Below, one piece after another: positions 31,245 through 34,179 of a stretch of 34,179 nucleotides of DNA; position 1 is the first letter of the stretch, and every line of letters begins with the position of its first letter. Location: positions 1 to 34,179 of the forward strand of contig JALLAZ010000009.1 of assembly GCA_036939755.1 (NCBI GenBank), read 5' to 3'. The notes under the pieces are model-generated. The model saw nothing but the letters and a program-made list of their open reading frames with translations, was not told the origin of the DNA and ran no database searches. The translations under genes and the position numbers were made by a program. The stretch comes from Stephanodiscus triporus. Taxonomy: Eukaryota > Bacillariophyta > Thalassiosirophyceae > Thalassiosirales > Thalassiosiraceae.

Positions 31245-32408
31245 ATGTCGTCGTCGCGGCACTACGGATCCCACACGGCCTCCAGCTACGAGAGCGCCTA
31301 CTTCTACTCGCCGGGGGAGTACAACGACTGGCTGTGCGACTTGGTCCTCGACGCGCTGGCGCTGGGGGGGACGACGACGACGACGACGACGACGACGACC
31401 ATGGGGGGAGGTCTGTCATCGTCATCGTCGTCGGGGTCGAAAGAGGAGGATGATAGGGAGAAGAGGAGAGGACGCCCACGTGGACGCCGACGCCTCGTGC
31501 TCCTGGACGTCGGGGGCGGCACCGGAAATTTCACGAGGGCCATCGTCGAGCGCGTGGGCATGGGAGGAGGAGGAGGAGGAGCAGGAGGAGGAGATCGCCT
31601 GGACGCCATCGTCGTTGATCCGTTCCTGTCCCCCGCCGCCTCCGTCGCAGACGCCGAGGGCGTTCGCTTCGTCAGGGCGGACGCGCGCGACTTCATTCCC
31701 ACCCGGGAGAGGCGCCGCGCGGTCGAGGGAGACGACCATGGCCGCGATCACGACGGGGAGGAGGAGTGGGAGTGGGAGGGGGAGGGGGATCGGTCGCCGT
31801 CGCATTCCTGGAAGCGCGGGTACGACCGAGTACTGCTCAAGGAGGTGGTCCATCACCTCGATCCCGCTGATCGCGTCGGGATATTCAAGGGGCTGAGGGA
31901 TGGATTCTCGATAGACAACGAACGCGAATACGACGAATGCGATGGTCCGAGTCCGATAGAGGAAGGGAAGGTGGAGGATGGCGACGAGGCGAAGGTGGGG
32001 GGAAAACACGACGATGGACACGGGGGAGGCGCGTCCCTCCTCGTCATCACTCGACCCAGGTTCGAGATCGATTATCCCCTCTGGCAGGAAGCACGGGAGG
32101 CGTGGGCGCGGGATCAGCCGGGCGCGGACGACATCGAATGCGACCTGCGCGCGGCCGGATTCGCGAACGTGACGCGAAGGACCATGACGTATTCCTGCGC
32201 CGTGAGCCTGGAGGCGTGGCTACGCATGGTGAGGAATAGATTCTGGAGCACCTTCTCCCATTTTACCGACGAGGAATTGGACGGGGGGTGCGCTCGCATC
32301 GCGGAGGACGCGAGGGCCGACGAGGAGGGGATGGTGCATTTCGAGGAACGGCTCGTTTTCATCTCGGCGAGAGCCTATTATAGTAGGAAGCTGAAAATAA
32401 ACAAATAA
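31245..32408 (+). CDS. Class I SAM-dependent methyltransferase
   Basis: Single-exon protein of 387 aa. Motif I is LLDVGGGTGNFTRAIVERVG (SAM binding), followed by AIVVDPF and RFVRADARDFIP. The catalytic-side motif YDRVLLKEVVHHLDPADR follows, typical of Methyltransf_11/25-type enzymes. Near the C-terminus are SLLVITRPRFEIDYPLW and LRAAGFANVTRRT. Low-complexity inserts (TTTTTTTTTT with poly-Ser, a Gly run, and a Glu/Trp-rich block) lie in surface positions. The short N-terminal motif HYGSHTASSYESAYFYSPGEYNDWL may bind substrate. Small-molecule targets are more likely than RNA or protein, but the substrate is unknown. The ATG at 31245 is the first in frame. Confidence 0.85.
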   Translation: MSSSRHYGSHTASSYESAYFYSPGEYNDWLCDLVLDALALGGTTTTTTTTTTMGGGLSSSSSSGSKEEDDREKRRGRPRGRRRLVLLDVGGGTGNFTRAIVERVGMGGGGGGAGGGDRLDAIVVDPFLSPAASVADAEGVRFVRADARDFIPTRERRRAVEGDDHGRDHDGEEEWEWEGEGDRSPSHSWKRGYDRVLLKEVVHHLDPADRVGIFKGLRDGFSIDNEREYDECDGPSPIEEGKVEDGDEAKVGGKHDDGHGGGASLLVITRPRFEIDYPLWQEAREAWARDQPGADDIECDLRAAGFANVTRRTMTYSCAVSLEAWLRMVRNRFWSTFSHFTDEELDGGCARIAEDARADEEGMVHFEERLVFISARAYYSRKLKINK

Positions 32409-33068
32409 TGCCCACGCCCATCCAACTTAAACGCATCGTACGCTCAAGAAAGAGGTATTATATCCCGCCCGACTTCGCTCCTCGTCGAGTCGATTTCATA
32501 AATAATGCGTCTACTTGTACTCTAGGGCATTCGGCGGCTCTGCTATTCTGCATCGCCCGTTCTATAATCATTTTCGAAATATTACCGCAAAGGATGCCAG
32601 CAAACGAGGTGGTGGGGTTTTGTGCGCCGACCCCACATCCTCTCTCTCGGCTCAGTTGCGACATGTTATTTTGATTTGTTTGCTGCACTCCGTTTCCATC
32701 CGAAACCAGCGAGCACATTTTTTTCCCAATATCCTCTTAGTCACTTTCCACGGAACTGATCCCCCCCCCAAACACTATGAGTGATATCTCCTCCTTGAAA
32801 CATTGTACAGTTGACACGTCTTATCCGGAAAATACCGAAAACATAGGAATCCGCTCCCACATATCCCATGCAATCCACGACCACGGAACCAGAGGTCGAA
32901 CGAACGCCAACTTGGTCAATAGCTTTGATCCCCACCCCCCTCGACGACGACACGCGCGGCATCGTCGTCGTTTCATTACTCATCCTCCCTCGACCCGGCA
33001 TCGTCGTCATGTTCCAGCCGACCCTTCACCCGTCCCACAACAAACTTCCCGGTCAACCCCCAAAACCA
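32409..33068. other. Spacer between convergent methyltransferase and histidine phosphatase genes
   Basis: About 660 bp without a recognisable gene. Open frames at 32777-33166 and 32868-33413 are antisense to or overlap the phosphatase end and show no family similarity. Confidence 0.5.
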
Positions 33069-34068
33069 TCATACGAAATGAAATGCAACTTTCTTCACAT
33101 CCCGCAACACAACGCCATCCTGATCAGACGACCGAATCAACTTGCCACTGTAAACATCGCAATTAAATACCCTCTTCGTCCCAAATTCCAACGCCTCGGG
33201 ACAGTAGTTCATCAATGCGCATTCCATCCAAACGCCGTGGGTGACGATTGCCACATTGCTGTGCGGTTGCTTCATCAGCCACACGAAGAAATTCTTAATC
33301 CGCCGGGAGACGTCCCCGCGCGTTTCGCGATTATCGGGCCGCCAGTCGTCGTCGTTTTCCGTGAGCGATGGGTGGTAATGAACGGTGGGGAACGAAGATT
33401 TCAGTCGAGATAGCGGGCTAGGGCGAAGGATATCACGCGATCGGTATTCGAGCCGACGAATTCTTTGCGCGTGAGGGCAGCATTTGCACGAGACCTAACG
33501 ATTGCATCGGTCGATTAAAAACATCCACTCACCCTCGTTTGTCGGGATAATGTATTCCGTAGGCTTCACGCAGATCGCCATGACAGCAGCAAACTACGTT
33601 CCTATCCAAAACATGAACTTCGTTATCACCTTCCATCGCCAACGCGCCGCACGTTACGGCGGGAGAAGGATGGCTGCTCGCGAAATACGTTGGAAAGATA
33701 AGCGATGCCGTCTGTAGACACCGTGTCAATGGGGAGCTTACAACCAACTGGATCTTGTCCTGTCCACCGTCATCTCCATCCACGACATCTGCATTCAGCG
33801 CGCCGCCACCAGCAGCGGAAAGGGAGCAAATATCATCCATCGATCCTCCGCGGTGGCCGATCATCCCCATCCTCTTCAGCTGATCGCCCAAAGCGCGCGC
33901 CTGTATCTCGCCCTGGCGTACCAACGGCGGGTCGGTGAGCTTCGGATCTAGATAATTCGGCGTCTCGCCCGTTTGGGCATCGCGGACGTTATGGTATGCG
34001 ACTCCGTGCCGAATGAGGGTGATGGTTTTGACGGTCGGTTGGGAGCGTTTCGGCGATTTGGCATTCAT
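33069..34068 (-). CDS. Histidine phosphatase / phosphoglycerate-mutase-like protein
   Basis: A member of the histidine phosphatase superfamily (broad phosphoglycerate mutase-like branch), acting through a phospho-histidine intermediate. Exons 34068-33533 and 33417-33069 give 294 aa. Catalytic LIRHGVAYHN puts the nucleophile at His21. PLVRQGEIQARALG and VVSSPLTRCLQTASLIF supply the phosphate-binding Arg. LREAYGIHYPDKRG leads into the intron, then HPSLTENDDDWRPDNRETRG, and finally NVAIVTHGVWMECALM with the second catalytic His. I chose the acceptor at 33418 because it keeps phase and family continuity; an upstream AG gives a stop. No signal peptide is visible. Substrate cannot be assigned; true glycolytic mutase is unlikely given the divergent spacing. 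The ATG lies 5 bp from a dispersed repeat. Confidence 0.86.
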
Positions 34069-34073
34069 AATAA

Positions 34074-34179
34074 AATATCTCCTTGTTGGTCAGGGACCAC
34101 ATACGGTCCCTATGAGCAGCCCACTAAAAGTACTAATAAAACCACCTAGACAAAATTTGTCACCCAATCTGAGGGCACC
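34074..34179 (+). repeat. Dispersed repeat family, copy C (runs off the window)
   Basis: Begins with the exact 20-mer AATATCTCCTTGTTGGTCAG shared with copy A. It continues through 'ggtccctatgagcagcccactaaaa', TAAAACCACCTAG and CCAATCTGAGGG, which match the reverse complement of copy B. The window ends inside or at the end of it. Confidence 0.72.

Noticed and set aside
33418..33497. Upstream acceptor (minus strand TTAG at about 33495) for the histidine phosphatase second exon
   Set aside because: It gives the wrong frame and a TGA after about 30 codons. The acceptor at 33418 restores the family sequence through HPSLTENDDDWRPD.
1..34179. tRNA, rRNA, CRISPR arrays or a prokaryotic-type defence or toxin system
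   Set aside because: No B-box-like tRNA sequence, no regular spacer array and no such protein families were seen; the gene content is nuclear eukaryotic.

Overview
This window is nuclear DNA of a eukaryotic alga, most likely a centric-type diatom or a close stramenopile relative. Genes lie on both strands without operons. Coding exons are interrupted by short GT-AG introns, mostly 69-138 bp. Two predicted proteins (the UbiA prenyltransferase and the Trp/Tyr-type permease) have a hydrophobic N-terminal segment followed by an A-F motif of the diatom plastid-targeting type (ASAF in the permease, EAFTFAP in UbiA). Many proteins carry long Ser/Gly/Pro/Asp low-complexity inserts encoded by GTC/GAC-type microsatellites. 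The assignment to diatoms is inference; no phylogeny was run.

Layout: 1-~950 is a degenerate ~195-bp tandem repeat. 963-1735 is bounded by a perfect 19-bp inverted repeat. 2788-8794 (+) is a 12-exon PPIP5K/VIP1 inositol pyrophosphate kinase gene with one in-frame TGA. 9153-10320 holds a dispersed repeat family in inverted orientation. 10488-11507 (+) encodes GINS subunit Psf2. 13393-11827 (-) encodes a plastid-type UbiA prenyltransferase. 13996-15018 (+) encodes an ankyrin-repeat protein. 15930-20452 (+) is a six-exon myotubularin. 24709-21133 (-) encodes a Cdh1/Fizzy-related APC/C activator. 25595-27784 (+) encodes a plastid-type aromatic amino acid permease. 31094-28539 (-) encodes a double-length tyrosyl-tRNA synthetase. 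31245-32408 (+) encodes a SAM-dependent methyltransferase. 34068-33069 (-) encodes a histidine-phosphatase/phosphoglycerate-mutase-like protein, with a dispersed repeat starting 5 bp upstream of its ATG.

I assembled exon structures by hand from protein-family continuity and splice consensus. Every spliced model has a total length divisible by three, with matching phases at each junction, which supports them internally.

The genes do not form one pathway. Loose themes are inositol/phosphoinositide metabolism (VIP1, myotubularin), cell cycle and DNA replication (Cdh1, Psf2) and plastid metabolism (UbiA, permease). I see no prokaryotic-style defence or mobile system. The most interesting signals are the in-frame TGA in VIP1, a 42-nt microexon that splits the myotubularin catalytic loop and carries an Asp-to-His change, the pseudo-dimeric TyrRS, several perfect inverted repeats that look like non-autonomous transposons, and clustered E2F-like sites in the Cdh1 promoter.
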